63,250 bases of DNA from Salinibacter altiplanensis (GCF_002894645.1 NZ_NCQY01000009.1:65120-128369), one strand, 5' to 3'; positions 43,449 through 53,860 are shown, counted from the stretch's first letter. Program-made: numbers and translations. Notes: generated from the sequence alone by a model not told the origin.

Positions 43449-45431
43449 CTACGGGCCGGAAGGAGGCGGTCCCTTCGGAGACTCTCCGTCTTTCGATGTG
43501 TCGCTCGTCGATACGCCATTCGTGGGCGTGCCGTTCGTCAGTGTGCCGTTTTTTGACACGCCGACCGGAGCGGCCGAGGGAGACGGCTCCGGACCCGTCT
43601 CCTCTTCCGGCGAGACCGACGCGTACGACACAGTGAAGGCCCGGCAGTCAACTCCCGCCTTGCGGCACGCCTCCGCGAGGACGCGGCGGCGCTCCGGCAC
43701 GTGGGCGTCGGTGGCAATGAGAAGCTCGTCGATGTCGTGGGCCCGGCAGAGACGTGGGAGGTCGGCCCGGGCGCCAAGCACACGCAGCCCCTGCACCGTT
43801 TGCCCCTCCGTAAGCGGGTCGTCATCCACGAAGCCCACCGGCTCGGCCGGTCGCTCCCGGTCGTGGCGCAGGGTACGGAGGGCCAGCAGGCCCGTGTCGT
43901 CGGCCCCGTAAATCAGAACACGACGAACTCCCGGCCTGCATGACATAAGATACTGCCGGAGCCCCCGAAATCCAAACCGCGCCGCGGCGACGCCCCCCGT
44001 GGTGATCATCCAGTCGATGACGAGGGCCGCCGCGGGGACGGCCGCCGCGCCGTACAGACCCATGAGCAGGACCGCCACGAGCGCAGACGCCGCAGAGGTG
44101 GTCGCCACCGTGCGCAGCAGCTCCGGCGTGCCGGCGTGCCGCCAGAGTCTGCGGTAGAGCCCCCCCGCGTAGAAGACGACCGCCTTCGCCGCAATAACGA
44201 GCGGGAGGGCCCCCAGCACGAAGCCTTCGACGGCCCCCGGGAGAGATCCGCCGTGCCGGAGCACGTGCGCCCCCACGAAGGCGGCCCCCACGATCAGGGC
44301 GTCCCCAAGGAGACCGACGATGGCCTTCCAGTGCGGCCCGACCAGGCGGTGCAGCGCGCGGAAGGGCCGTCGCGCAAGGGCCGTGCGCGGCAGGGCAGGG
44401 GCCTCCTCGTCGTAGACGCGGGCCCGGGCGAGGTGAATGCCCAGCACCCCGAGGCCCACACCGCCCAGCCCGGCGACCGCGTAGAACAGCGCCGGGTCCG
44501 CTACGAGCACGAGCAGGGCCCCGGCGCCGGAGAGCAGGCCCAGGCCGTACAGCATCCAGACGGCCCGCCGCTCCGAGAGGCCCAGAAGGACGAGCCGATG
44601 CGAGGCATGGTCGTTCCCCCCCTGGGCGACGGAGCGCTCCGCCACACGGCGCATGACCGTCACGAGGGTCGTGTCCAGAATCGGCACGGCGAGCACCGCC
44701 AGGGGCACCAAAGCGACCGCCACCGGATCACCGGCCGGCATCTCCGCCTGCACGGCGAGCCCCAGGCCGGCGAGCAAGAACCCGAGGGCGAGGCTGCCAC
44801 AGTCCCCCATGAAGATGCGGGCGGGCTTGGCGTTAAAGCCCAGAAAGCCAACCGCCGCCCCGGCCACCGTAGCCGCGAGGACGCCGGCCGTCAGCGCCCC
44901 ACCCCCCACGGCAAGGACCCCGAAGGCCGTCGCCGCAATGCCCGCAATGCCCGCCGCGAGGCCGTCCATGTTGTCGAGCAGATTGATCGAGTTGGTCATG
45001 CCCACCACCCACAGCAGCGTCAGGGGCGTAGACACCCAGACAGGCCACGCCGGCCCGAAGGCGTAGCCGCTGTACAGGAGCAATCCGGCGGCGGCCCCCT
45101 GCACCGTCAGCTTGCCGGAGGGCGGCACGTGCCAAAGGTCGTCCACGAGGCCCATCGCGAACAAGAGCGCCGCGCCTCCCCAGAACGGCAGAACGGCCGC
45201 GCCCGGGGCGCTCCAGAGGAGCCCCACCGAAATCCCCCCGAAAAGCGCAATGCCGCCCATCAGGGCCGTGGGGCGCTCGTGCCAGCGGTCGTCACTGGGC
45301 CGGTCTACCCATCCGAACGTGTGAGCCGCCCGGATGACGAGGGGCGTGAGCACCGCGGTGGCCAACAGGGCCGCGAGGCCTCCTTCAAAGACAGTCCAGA
45401 CTTGCTGTATCGTCGACTCCATGAAGTGCAT
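43449..45431 (-). CDS. Fusion: WecA/MraY-type phospho-sugar transferase plus CapD-like N-terminal part
   Basis: 660 residues. Residues 1 to ~330 are a multi-helix GT4 phosphotransferase with the motifs GLVDDLWH, NSINLLDNMDGLAAG, FMGDCGSLALGFLLAGL and the GGNDHASHRLVLLGLS His motif. Residues ~360-480 are four further helices like the N-terminal membrane part of CapD/WcaJ proteins. A Rossmann segment follows (RVLIYGADDTGLLALRTL, then GFVDDDPLTEG). The C-terminal ~50 residues repeat Thr/Asn/Gly/Pro (NGTLTNGTPTNGVST). The first half should begin lipid-linked repeat assembly; the second half lacks the catalytic C-terminal SDR domain of CapD. The coupling in one protein is unusual. Confidence 0.85.
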   Translation of the reverse strand: MHFMESTIQQVWTVFEGGLAALLATAVLTPLVIRAAHTFGWVDRPSDDRWHERPTALMGGIALFGGISVGLLWSAPGAAVLPFWGGAALLFAMGLVDDLWHVPPSGKLTVQGAAAGLLLYSGYAFGPAWPVWVSTPLTLLWVVGMTNSINLLDNMDGLAAGIAGIAATAFGVLAVGGGALTAGVLAATVAGAAVGFLGFNAKPARIFMGDCGSLALGFLLAGLGLAVQAEMPAGDPVAVALVPLAVLAVPILDTTLVTVMRRVAERSVAQGGNDHASHRLVLLGLSERRAVWMLYGLGLLSGAGALLVLVADPALFYAVAGLGGVGLGVLGIHLARARVYDEEAPALPRTALARRPFRALHRLVGPHWKAIVGLLGDALIVGAAFVGAHVLRHGGSLPGAVEGFVLGALPLVIAAKAVVFYAGGLYRRLWRHAGTPELLRTVATTSAASALVAVLLMGLYGAAAVPAAALVIDWMITTGGVAAARFGFRGLRQYLMSCRPGVRRVLIYGADDTGLLALRTLRHDRERPAEPVGFVDDDPLTEGQTVQGLRVLGARADLPRLCRAHDIDELLIATDAHVPERRRVLAEACRKAGVDCRAFTVSYASVSPEEETGPEPSPSAAPVGVSKNGTLTNGTPTNGVSTSDTSKDGESPKGPPPSGP

Positions 45432-45772
45432 TCACCAATGAAAGAGGTCCGCGGCACACGTTCGCCCCAGCTCAAGGTATAGAAAACTCTACACGTCTTT
45501 GTCAGAGTCGAAGTCATCCGACGGACAATGCCCACTATCCCGCGGTGTCTCCAGGGTCCGTCCGATGATGACTTGACCGTTCTGCTTCGGCTGAATGTGC
45601 TCTCGACCAGGCCTGAACAACAAAGCAGACAATTTCGAATGGAATTGGACACTTGAACAAGAACCGTTCCGTCCTTCCCCCACCCCACGGGCTCTTGGCG
45701 TCTCTGCCACGTCGGGAACGGGCCCTGCGCGCTCTGCGCAGCCCAGTGCCCCCCGGCCGGACGTAGACCGAT
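45432..45772. other. Spacer upstream of the WecA-type fusion
   Basis: About 340 bases. No gene with recognisable features; it probably carries the promoter of the minus-strand fusion gene. Confidence 0.5.
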
Positions 45773-46807
45773 CTACGAGGCAAAAGCCGCAAGGCTCGTG
45801 GGGGCGTTCTCGGGGACCGGGCCCGAGTCAGTCGACTCCCCTGCGGACGCGATCACGTCCCGAAGAATGTCGTCGGTCGAGTGCTGCGGGACGTAGCCTG
45901 TGGCGACGTGGAGCTTACTCACGTCCGGCGTCCGGCGCTTCATGTCCTCAAACTCGGGGCCGTACACCTCCTCGTAGGGCACGTGGACGATTTCCGAGTC
46001 GGAGTTCGTCATCGACCGGATCCGCTTGGCCAACTCGTTGATTGAGATCTCCGTCCCCTGCCCGATGTTGAACACCTCGCCCTCCGCCTCGGGGACGTCG
46101 AGGAGCTTCTGTGTGGCCCAAACCGCATCAGCCACGTGGGTAAAGCAGCGGGTCTGCGTGCCGTCCCCGTGGACCTCAATCGGGTCGCCCGCGAGGGCCC
46201 GTTCCACGAAGCTCGGGATGACCATTCCGTAGCGCCCCGACTGGCGCGGCCCGACGGTGTTGAAGAAACGGGCGATGACGACCGGGAGGTCGTGCTCGTC
46301 GTGGTACGCCTGGGCCAAAAACTCATCCGTGGCCTTCGAGCAGGCGTACGCCCAGCGCCGCTTAGACGTAGGCCCGAGCGTCCAGTCGTCCTCTTCACTC
46401 AGGGCCTCCAGGTCCTCGTCCTTGTCCATCGCCTTCCCGTACACCTCCGACGTAGACGCCAGAAGCGTCGTCGTGTCGTGGTAGTGCGCGAGCTGCAGGA
46501 CATTCTCAGTGCCCCCCACGTTTGTCTGCAGCGTCTCGACGGGCTGGTCCATGATGCGCTGCACGCCCACGGCGGCCGCCAGGTGCACGATGCGGTCGCA
46601 CTCGACGACTCGCTTCTCAAGGGTGTGATAGTCTTGAACGTTGCCCACTGTCAGCGAGAAGCGATCGTGGTCCGCTAGGTGCCGGACGTTGGCGAGGCGC
46701 CCGGTCGACAAGTTGTCGAAGGCGTGAACGTGATGCCCTTTTTCCAGAAGCGCGTCTGCGAGGTGACTGCCGATAAACCCGGCCCCACCGGTAATGAGGT
46801 ATTTCAT
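45773..46807 (-). CDS. NAD-dependent SDR (UDP-glucuronate decarboxylase/epimerase-like)
   Basis: 344 residues. The N-terminus [31 protein letters not shown] and HLAAAVGVQRIMDQP are typical of extended SDRs. The catalytic STSEVYGKA and YACSK tyrosine-lysine are intact, with later ARFFNTVGPRQSGRYGMVIP. The Ser-Glu form suggests a decarboxylase or 4-epimerase rather than a dehydratase. Substrate candidates are products of the WbpA-like dehydrogenase. It lies downstream of the Wza-like gene on the same strand with a 188-bp spacer. Confidence 0.85.
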   Translation of the reverse strand: MKYLITGGAGFIGSHLADALLEKGHHVHAFDNLSTGRLANVRHLADHDRFSLTVGNVQDYHTLEKRVVECDRIVHLAAAVGVQRIMDQPVETLQTNVGGTENVLQLAHYHDTTTLLASTSEVYGKAMDKDEDLEALSEEDDWTLGPTSKRRWAYACSKATDEFLAQAYHDEHDLPVVIARFFNTVGPRQSGRYGMVIPSFVERALAGDPIEVHGDGTQTRCFTHVADAVWATQKLLDVPEAEGEVFNIGQGTEISINELAKRIRSMTNSDSEIVHVPYEEVYGPEFEDMKRRTPDVSKLHVATGYVPQHSTDDILRDVIASAGESTDSGPVPENAPTSLAAFAS

Positions 46808-46995
46808 GCGCCGGAGTTTAGGATTCTAGGTGCAATTGGGGTGCCCCACCCTGCTCGTATCAGACAACAGCCGGACGTGCGCTCAATCCACGCTTGCCTC
46901 TCTTTCCCCCGCAAGAAAACGTGCAGGGGGCTGCAATGACCACGAGGACCTTTCTCAGCACAAAGACTTTTCGCAAACTTCGTTCCAGCTGTCGG

Positions 46996-49900
46996 TTAAA
47001 AGGCCCGCGTGGCGAGCACGATCAGGCTGAGGGTGCTCGAGATGACCTGGCCCACGTTGGAGGCAATTTCGGCGTAGTTGATCTCTTGCTCCTGTTCGGG
47101 CTCGGGCTGCACCCGGATCACGGCCCCGTCGTCCACGACCGGGGCGCGGCGGAACCAGCCCGTGTTCACCTTGAAGGTGGCGCCGGACGCCTGGGTCAGG
47201 AAGACGCCCTGCGTGTCCTCGCGCGTGCCGCCGGCGCGGTCAAGGTAGTAGCCCACGCGCCGCCCCTCTTCGTGCTTGATGAGGCCCTCATTCGCCACGT
47301 TGCCCCGGATGGCCACCGTGTTCGGCTGGGTCGGGATGATGACCTCATCGCCCGGGCGCAGTATGACGTCCTCCGCCGGATTCCCTCGCACGGCCCGCTC
47401 CATCTCGACGATTACCTGCTCCCCCTCCCGCTGCACCCGAAAGTCCTGATCCGCCTGCGCCTCCGGCCGGACGAGCCGCCCGCCCTTCAGGTAGCCGGTC
47501 GAGAGCACGCCCCCGGCCCGCTGGATGACGCTGGAAAGGCGTTCGTTGTCGCGAAGCAAGGTGTACTCGCCCGGATACTGCACCTCTCCCTGCACCGCAA
47601 CGGTCTCTTGGGGCTGGAACGTGGGGTTCTTCCGAATAAAGATGCGGTCTCGGTGTTGTAGCTCAAAGTCGGCAGCGGCCTCCAGCGCCCGCATCGTGTC
47701 TTGGACTGAGAAGTCGACCTCCTTCGGGTCCAGGTCCCGCTCCACCAGGGGCACCTCTATGGTGTTGGCGCGACGTTCCTCTTGGCCCTCCCGTTCCACC
47801 ATCCGGGTGACGGTGACCTGCCGGAGCGAGGCGCCCTCCGTAAAGCCGTTCGCCTGGAGGATCGCGTCCTTGAGCGTCATGTTGTCGCGGAACGCGTAGC
47901 GGCCGGTGTCTTGCACCGCCCCGCTGATCTGCACGAACTGCTCGTCGAGGCGCTGGACGGTGGCCGGGTACACGCGGATCTCGTCCTCGGGCCGGAGCGT
48001 GCGGCCCGCCATGCCCTCGCCCGCCAGGGCGTCGCCAAGGTGAAACGGAATGACCCGCTCCTCCTCCCCGTCCGCCGAGACGCGAAACAGGTCGGCCCGC
48101 CCCAGGAAGACGTCCTTCAAGAACTCGTCGTCGGTGAGGCCGCCGCCCTGCAGGAGCAGGTTCTGCACCGTCATGCCGTCGCGGTGGCGGTACGCGCCCG
48201 GGTCCCGCACCTCGCCGGTGATGCGCACCATCCGCTCCGTCTCCATCTCGCGGGCGGAGGCGACGTGCAGGCTATCGCCCGGCCGCAGGACCACGTTCGC
48301 CTGGGGCCGGTCCTCCAGAACCGCGTTCAGGTCGAGGGAGCGGCTCGTCTCTCGCAGGCTGTCGTCAATCCGCACGAGGGACGCCTGCTCGCGGTAGGCG
48401 GCGCCCGTCAGGCCGTCGGCCTCCTCGATCAGGTCCTTCACCGTACGCACCTGGTCCCCAATCTCGTACTGCCCCGGCTGGTAGACCGCCCCCGTCACCT
48501 CCGCGGCGTTGACGCGCACCGCTACGGCCGGGTCCTTCGCCTCCGCGAGGGACAAGATCCGCACGCGATCGCCGTCGGACAGGGCCACCTGCGCGGTGTC
48601 GGACCGGGCGTCATGCACACTGGCATCCTGCACCTCCCGCGCCACGGACGGGTCGTCCCGGTCGGCGGGCGGCACGATGCGCTCGATCTGGAAGCGTTTC
48701 GTGTAGGCGTTTGCCTCGAGTCCCCCCGCGTAGTCGATCAGGTCGCCGGCCGTCTCGTCCTCCTTCATCTCGTAGTACGCCGGGCGCTTGACCGGCCCCG
48801 TGATGGCGACGGTCTCCCCCCGCGGCGGGACGAAGACGTAGTCGTTGCTCTGCAGCTGCACCGGGTCCGGGCTGTAGCCCTGCAGGAGGTAGTCGTACAG
48901 GTCGACGGTCTCGACCACCTCTCCGTCCCGGATGACGCTAATGTTGCGCAGGCTTCCACGCCGGAGGGGCCCGCCGACGCTGTAGAGGGCGTTGAAGACG
49001 GTCGAATAGCCGCTCACCATGTAGCCCCCGGGCTGGGACACCTCGCCGAGCACGAAGACCTGCGTGGGCCGCACGCGGGTGAGCGTGAGGTCCATGAAGA
49101 CCGTCGGCGGGTCGGTCGTCAGCCCTGAGTAGCTCTGGGAGAGCCACTGCTTCATGTCGGTCCGCAGCTCGTCGAGCGACTTGCCGGAGACGGTAAACTG
49201 GCCCACGTTGGGGACCGTCACACGGCCGCCCTCGTCCACCGGCAGCTCGTACGTGAACTCGGCTCCCCCCCACACGGTGAGGCGCAGCTCGTCGTCCGGC
49301 CCCACGACGTAGCTGCCGTCGGCCGGCCCGGCGGGCTGGGGCGTGAAGGCTTCCGGGATGGTCTTGAACGTATCGTACCCGAAGTATTCGAGCGTGTCGC
49401 GGTCCGCTCGGGTCGTGTCCCGGTCTGGCAGCTCCCCCTCCGGAAAGATTGTCAGGCGGCGGCCCGTGGCCAGTGTCACGCTCGTGTCTCGGGTGGACGC
49501 CTGCACGAAGAGGTTCCACGTGCCGTCGCTCGTGTCCCGAGGCACCGTGAGGCGGCCGCGCCACGTGCCGTCGACCACCGACCCCCGGACCCGCTGCACG
49601 TCTTGCACCTGCACCGAGTCGCCGCCCGCCGTGAGGAAGCCGGGCTGCACGGTTCGGATCTGGTTCGCGCTCCGGAGCGGCACCCGCACCTCAATGTCGC
49701 GGGGCAGCTGGTCGACCGAGATGCTGTCGGGATCGATCTCGGGCGTCCCCGCCAGGACGGGGAACGACGGGTTGCGCGGCACCTCTCGTTGTCCCCGTCC
49801 CACCCCAGTGGTGTCCTGCCTCTGCCGCTCACGCGCCGCCTGCAGCAGCGACTGGATGCGCGCCTCCGGCACCCCCAGCTGGCGGGCGCGCCGGGCGGCC

Positions 49901-50091
49901 TGCTCGGGGTTGGAGGGGTCGATCCCGAGCTGGCGCAGGCGCTGGCGCGCCTCCTGCACCGTCATGCCCCGCTCCTCCAGCTCCTGCCGGGCCTCCTCCG
50001 GCAGCTCCTCGCGCTGCTGGGCGGGGGCCGCCCCGGGCAGGACAGTCCCGGCCACCAAGAAGACGCAGCACACAGAAAGGATCCAGCGCAT
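46996..50091 (-). CDS. Wza-like SLBB polysaccharide export protein
   Basis: 1031 residues from the ATG at 50091, where a signal peptide begins (MRWILSVCCVFLVAGTVLPG). An early helical region (about 30-90) is followed by the polysaccharide export domain near 250-340 (YVVGPDDELRLTVWGGAEF, then VFVLGEVSQPGGYMV). Many SLBB repeats follow (TGEVRDPGAYRHRDGMTVQNLL, SGAVQDTGRYAFRDNMTLKDAI, QGEVQYPGEYTLLRDNERL). The end has a hydrophobic segment (VGQVISSTLSLIVLATRAF). Wza forms the outer-membrane channel; this long form with extra SLBB repeats is typical of Bacteroidota. No lipobox is evident. Confidence 0.88.
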   Translation of the reverse strand: MRWILSVCCVFLVAGTVLPGAAPAQQREELPEEARQELEERGMTVQEARQRLRQLGIDPSNPEQAARRARQLGVPEARIQSLLQAARERQRQDTTGVGRGQREVPRNPSFPVLAGTPEIDPDSISVDQLPRDIEVRVPLRSANQIRTVQPGFLTAGGDSVQVQDVQRVRGSVVDGTWRGRLTVPRDTSDGTWNLFVQASTRDTSVTLATGRRLTIFPEGELPDRDTTRADRDTLEYFGYDTFKTIPEAFTPQPAGPADGSYVVGPDDELRLTVWGGAEFTYELPVDEGGRVTVPNVGQFTVSGKSLDELRTDMKQWLSQSYSGLTTDPPTVFMDLTLTRVRPTQVFVLGEVSQPGGYMVSGYSTVFNALYSVGGPLRRGSLRNISVIRDGEVVETVDLYDYLLQGYSPDPVQLQSNDYVFVPPRGETVAITGPVKRPAYYEMKEDETAGDLIDYAGGLEANAYTKRFQIERIVPPADRDDPSVAREVQDASVHDARSDTAQVALSDGDRVRILSLAEAKDPAVAVRVNAAEVTGAVYQPGQYEIGDQVRTVKDLIEEADGLTGAAYREQASLVRIDDSLRETSRSLDLNAVLEDRPQANVVLRPGDSLHVASAREMETERMVRITGEVRDPGAYRHRDGMTVQNLLLQGGGLTDDEFLKDVFLGRADLFRVSADGEEERVIPFHLGDALAGEGMAGRTLRPEDEIRVYPATVQRLDEQFVQISGAVQDTGRYAFRDNMTLKDAILQANGFTEGASLRQVTVTRMVEREGQEERRANTIEVPLVERDLDPKEVDFSVQDTMRALEAAADFELQHRDRIFIRKNPTFQPQETVAVQGEVQYPGEYTLLRDNERLSSVIQRAGGVLSTGYLKGGRLVRPEAQADQDFRVQREGEQVIVEMERAVRGNPAEDVILRPGDEVIIPTQPNTVAIRGNVANEGLIKHEEGRRVGYYLDRAGGTREDTQGVFLTQASGATFKVNTGWFRRAPVVDDGAVIRVQPEPEQEQEINYAEIASNVGQVISSTLSLIVLATRAF

Positions 50092-50250
50092 CGTGAACGG
50101 AACGAAGGACCAGAGAGACCGAGACGAATCGAGCAGCAACGTGCCGCCCCCAGAGACCGTGGGGCGGACACAAGATTATTGGTAAGCGGTGCCGGGTAGA
50201 AAGGCGAACGAATCCGTGTCAGGGCCAACGGCTTTTTCGAATATTCGACT

Positions 50251-51162
50251 TCAGGAGACGTCTGCGGCCGACGTGTCGCCCACGGACGCCACGTGCTCGC
50301 GGAAGCGGGCCAGCTGGGCCGTCCACGGCGTGTCCGGCAGGCCGAAGACCTCTCGGGCCCGGCTCGCATCGAGCACGGTGTAGGCCGGGCGCGGCGCCGT
50401 CGTCTCGTACTCGCCTGAGGACACGGGCTCGACCGTCACGTCCGGCCGCCCAAACTGGGCAAAGATCGCCTGAGCAAAGCCGTACCAGCTCGTCTGGCCG
50501 GTGCCCGTGAGGTGGTACAGCCCCGACAGGGACGCGTCGTCGACCGCGAGGAGCTGTTCACAGATCGAGGCCGTTGCCTCGGCGAGCCCGCCCGCCCAGG
50601 TCGGCACGCCGATCTGGTCGTCCACCACGGTGAGTCGGTCGGTGTCGTCGGCCAGGCGCAGCATGGCCCTTACGAAATTGGACCGGCGGCGGCTATACAT
50701 CCAGCTCGTGCGCAGGACGACGTGGCGGTCACAGGCGGCCTGTACGGCCTCTTCGCCGGCGCGCTTGGTGCGGCCGTATGCGTTGATCGGATTGGGGGGG
50801 ATGTCCTCGGTGTAGGGCACGCGCCTCGTCCCGTCGAACACGTAGTCGGTGGAGTAATGCACACACCAGGCCCCCACGTCACGAGCCGCCTCGGCCAGCA
50901 CACGGGGCGCCTCGGCGTTGAGGCGGGCGGCCCGCTCCGGCTCCGCCTCGGCCCCGTCGACGTCGGTGTACGCCGCCGCGTTCACGATGAGGCGCGGCTC
51001 CAGGTCCGCCACCACGCGACGAATGGAGGCCGGGGCCGTCAGGTCGACCGTGGCCCGGCCGGGGGCGTGCACCGTGCCGAGGGACGCGAGGGGACGCCGT
51101 AGCGCGTGGCCCACTTGTCCGGTGGCCCCGAGCAGCAAAATGGGGACGGTCCCGTCAGGCAT
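50251..51162 (-). CDS. rmlD: dTDP-4-dehydrorhamnose reductase
   Basis: 303 residues. The Rossmann motif is LLLGATGQVGHAL. Also seen are VNAAAYTDVDGAE, VHYSTDYVFDGTRR, and the catalytic YGRTK in INAYGRTKRAGEEAV. It completes dTDP-L-rhamnose with NADPH. It lies at the end of the minus-strand rmlB-A-C-D order with a 12-bp gap from rmlC, so all four should be one operon. It is complete. Confidence 0.93.
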   Translation of the reverse strand: MPDGTVPILLLGATGQVGHALRRPLASLGTVHAPGRATVDLTAPASIRRVVADLEPRLIVNAAAYTDVDGAEAEPERAARLNAEAPRVLAEAARDVGAWCVHYSTDYVFDGTRRVPYTEDIPPNPINAYGRTKRAGEEAVQAACDRHVVLRTSWMYSRRRSNFVRAMLRLADDTDRLTVVDDQIGVPTWAGGLAEATASICEQLLAVDDASLSGLYHLTGTGQTSWYGFAQAIFAQFGRPDVTVEPVSSGEYETTAPRPAYTVLDASRAREVFGLPDTPWTAQLARFREHVASVGDTSAADVS

Positions 51163-51174
51163 TGCGGATTGAAC

Positions 51175-51735
51175 TTATCGAACGTCGTCGAACCGAAGAG
51201 CCTCGCGGGGCATCTCGTCCAGCGTGGGCGCCGTCGCGTCTTTATCCGACAGGACGGGGTCCTCGACCGGCCAGTCGATGCCGAGCGACGGATCGTCCCA
51301 CCGGAGGGTCTGGTCGGCCTCGGGGTGGTAAAAGTCAGTGCACTTGTAGTGAAAGAGCGCCTCGCCGCTCGTGACCGCGAAGCCGTGGGCGTACCCCTCC
51401 GGCACATACAGCTGCCGCGCGTTCTCGGCCGAGAGGGCGTGTCCCGCCCACGCCCCAAACGTGTCCGCCTCCGCCCGCACGTCGACCACCACGTCGTACA
51501 CCTCTCCCTTCAATACCGAGATCAGCTTCCCCTGCGGCCGGGGGTTTTGGAAATGAAGGCCGCGGAGCACTCCCTCCCGGGACCGGGACAGGTTGTCCTG
51601 GACGAACGTGGTGTCGAGGCCGTGGTGCCCGTGGTCTCGGGCGTTCCAGAGTTCGGTGAACGCGCCGCGGTCGTCTTCATGGACGTCCAGGTCGATCAGG
51701 CGCACGCCAGGGAGGGCGGTCTCGGAAACCGTCAT
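51175..51735 (-). CDS. rmlC: dTDP-4-dehydrorhamnose 3,5-epimerase
   Basis: 186 residues. It has the cupin RmlC pattern: FTELWNARDHGHHG, then VLRGLHFQNPRPQGKL with the catalytic His, DVVVDVRAEADTFG with the Asp, and YVPEGYAHGF. It epimerises C3 and C5 of the keto sugar. It lies between rmlA and rmlD in the operon with 24- and 12-bp spacers. Confidence 0.93.
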   Translation of the reverse strand: MTVSETALPGVRLIDLDVHEDDRGAFTELWNARDHGHHGLDTTFVQDNLSRSREGVLRGLHFQNPRPQGKLISVLKGEVYDVVVDVRAEADTFGAWAGHALSAENARQLYVPEGYAHGFAVTSGEALFHYKCTDFYHPEADQTLRWDDPSLGIDWPVEDPVLSDKDATAPTLDEMPREALRFDDVR

Positions 51736-51759
51736 CGGACTGCGGGTCTTGAAGGAATC

Positions 51760-52695
51760 TCACGAGGCGGAGGCGGGCGCCGTGTCGCCCCGGACACGCG
51801 CCACGAGGTCGATCAGGTACTGGCCGTAGGCATTGTTGTCCATCGAGTGTCCAATGCGCAGCACGTCGTCGGCCTCGATCCAGCCTTTCTGCCAGGCAAT
51901 TTCCTCCGGACAGCTGATCTTCAGCCCCTGGCGCTCCTCGATCGTCTGCACAAAGTTGGCCGCCTGGAGCAGCGAGCCGTGCGTGCCGGTGTCGAGCCAC
52001 GCCATGCCCCGCCCCAGGGTTTCGACGTGGAGGCGGTCTCGGCGCAGGTAGTGCCGGTTCACGTCCGTGATCTCCAGCTCGCCCCGCCCCGACGGCTCCA
52101 GGCCCGCGGCGATGTCGACCACGTCCGCGTCGTAGAAATACAGGCCGGTCACCGCATAGTTGGACGGCGGCGCGTCGGGCTTCTCTTCGATGGTGTGGGC
52201 CCGCCCCGCGTCGTCGAAGTCCACGACGCCGTAGCGCTCCGGGTCGTTCACGTAGTAGGCGAACACGGTGCCGCCCCCCGACTGCCCGGCGGCCCGACGC
52301 AGCTTGGGGCCCAGCCCCTCCCCGTGAAAAATGTTGTCGCCCAGGATGAGGCACACGTCGTCCCCGCCGATGAAATCGGCCCCGATCGTGAAGGCCTGCG
52401 CGATGCCCTTCGGCTCCGGCTGCTCGGCGTAGCGGAGGGTCAGGCCCCACTGCGCGCCGTCCCCCAGCAGGTCCTCGAAGCGGGGCAGGTCTTTCGGCGT
52501 CGAAATCAGGAGAATGTCCCGGATGCCCGCCCGCATCAGTGTAGAGAGCGGGTAGTACACCATCGGCTTGTCGTAGACGGGCACGAGCTGCTTGCTCACC
52601 GCCCGCGTGGCCGGATGCAGCCGCGTGCCCGCTCCGCCAGCAAGCAGAATGCCCTTCCGGGTGCGGGCCGAAGTGCTACTTTCGTCGTCGCTCAT
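51760..52695 (-). CDS. rmlA: Glucose-1-phosphate thymidylyltransferase
   Basis: 311 residues. The nucleotide-binding motif is [20 protein letters not shown], followed by [32 protein letters not shown] and [12 protein letters not shown]-type wording in [14 protein letters not shown]. It makes dTDP-glucose, the first rhamnose-pathway step. The N-terminal ~12 residues are a Ser/Asp-rich addition, as in halophiles. It follows rmlB by about 118 bp, a gap which holds a short tandem repeat. Confidence 0.93.
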   Translation of the reverse strand: MSDDESSTSARTRKGILLAGGAGTRLHPATRAVSKQLVPVYDKPMVYYPLSTLMRAGIRDILLISTPKDLPRFEDLLGDGAQWGLTLRYAEQPEPKGIAQAFTIGADFIGGDDVCLILGDNIFHGEGLGPKLRRAAGQSGGGTVFAYYVNDPERYGVVDFDDAGRAHTIEEKPDAPPSNYAVTGLYFYDADVVDIAAGLEPSGRGELEITDVNRHYLRRDRLHVETLGRGMAWLDTGTHGSLLQAANFVQTIEERQGLKISCPEEIAWQKGWIEADDVLRIGHSMDNNAYGQYLIDLVARVRGDTAPASAS

Positions 52696-52789
52696 CTCGT
52701 CAAAGCCCTTCTCAAGTCCGTGAAAGCGTCGTCACAGTGCATGACGCGCAAGGAGTGGTGCCCAGAGTATGAGTCGGCCTCCACCGCCC

Positions 52790-52811
52790 GTTTCACTTTT
52801 CACGTTTCACG
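52790..52811. repeat. Heptamer tandem repeat in the rmlB-rmlA spacer
   Basis: Three imperfect copies of the heptamer (g/t)tttcac stand in tandem just after the rmlB stop codon on the minus strand. It is a short low-complexity tract, possibly a slippage product. Confidence 0.5.
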
Positions 52812-52813
52812 CA

Positions 52814-53860
52814 TCAATCCGCCTCTGCTGCGGCCCCGTCGTCGGCGTCCCGCCCGACCGCCTCCACCCAGTTCCGGTGCTCCGCGTACCAGTCGACCGT
52901 CCGGCGCAGGCCCTCCTCGAAGTCGACCCGGGGCGTCCAGCCGAGCTCCGTTTCGATCTTGCTCGCGTCGATGGCGTAGCGCCAGTCGTGCCCCGGCCGG
53001 TCCTCCACGAATGTAATCAGGTCCCGGTGCGGGGCCCCCTTGGGCCGTCGCTCATCCAGGAGGGCACAAATCCGCCGGACAACCGCAAGGTTCTGCTGCT
53101 CGCAGTCGCCCCCGATGTTGTACGTTTCGCCCACCGCCCCCTCGCGCAGCACGTGGAGCAGCGCGCGGACGTGGTCCTCCACGTAGAGCCAGTCGCGCAC
53201 GTTCTCGCCGGTGCCGTACACCGGAATCGGCGCCCCGTCCAGTGCGCTGCGGATGACGACCGGAATGAGCTTCTCCGGGTGCTGGTACGGGCCGTAGTTG
53301 TTCGAGCAGTTGGTGATGAGGACTGGCAGGTCGTACGTTCGGTGCCACGCCCGGGCGAGGTGGTCGGCCCCGGCCTTGCTGGCCGAGTAGGGCGAGCTGG
53401 GGTCGTAGGGGGTCTCCTCGGTGAACGCGCCGGTCTCGCCGAGCTCCCCGTATACTTCGTCGGTCGAGACGTGGAGGAACCGGAACCCGTCGGGCCGGCC
53501 CTGTTCCTCCCAGTGGGTCCGCGCCGCCTCCAGCAGCACCTGTGTGCCCACCACGTTCGTCTGCACGAAGGCGGCCGGCCCATCGATGGAGCGGTCCACG
53601 TGCGACTCCGCCGCGAGGTGGAGCACCCCATCCGGCTCGTGCTCGCGGAAGAGGCGGTGCATGGCCGGGGCATCGGTGATGTCCTCGTGCTCGAAGTGGT
53701 GGCGGGGGCTGTCGGCCACGGGCGCGAGATTCTCGCGGTGCCCGGCGTAGGTCAGCGCGTCGACGGTGACGACGGTCGCCTCGGTTTTCTGAATGAGGTG
53801 GCGCACCACCGCCGAGCCGATAAAGCCCGCGCCGCCGGTGACGAGAAAGGTGTCGTTCAT
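52814..53860 (-). CDS. rmlB: dTDP-glucose 4,6-dehydratase
   Basis: 348 residues. The Rossmann motif is [18 protein letters not shown]. The active-site [11 protein letters not shown] has the Asp-Glu pair required for dehydration, and the [11 protein letters not shown] motif supplies Tyr-Lys. Later motifs are [18 protein letters not shown] and [16 protein letters not shown]. It makes dTDP-4-keto-6-deoxyglucose, the rhamnose precursor. It is the first gene of the rml order, 14 bp from the HEPN gene. Confidence 0.93.
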   Translation of the reverse strand: MNDTFLVTGGAGFIGSAVVRHLIQKTEATVVTVDALTYAGHRENLAPVADSPRHHFEHEDITDAPAMHRLFREHEPDGVLHLAAESHVDRSIDGPAAFVQTNVVGTQVLLEAARTHWEEQGRPDGFRFLHVSTDEVYGELGETGAFTEETPYDPSSPYSASKAGADHLARAWHRTYDLPVLITNCSNNYGPYQHPEKLIPVVIRSALDGAPIPVYGTGENVRDWLYVEDHVRALLHVLREGAVGETYNIGGDCEQQNLAVVRRICALLDERRPKGAPHRDLITFVEDRPGHDWRYAIDASKIETELGWTPRVDFEEGLRRTVDWYAEHRNWVEAVGRDADDGAAAEAD

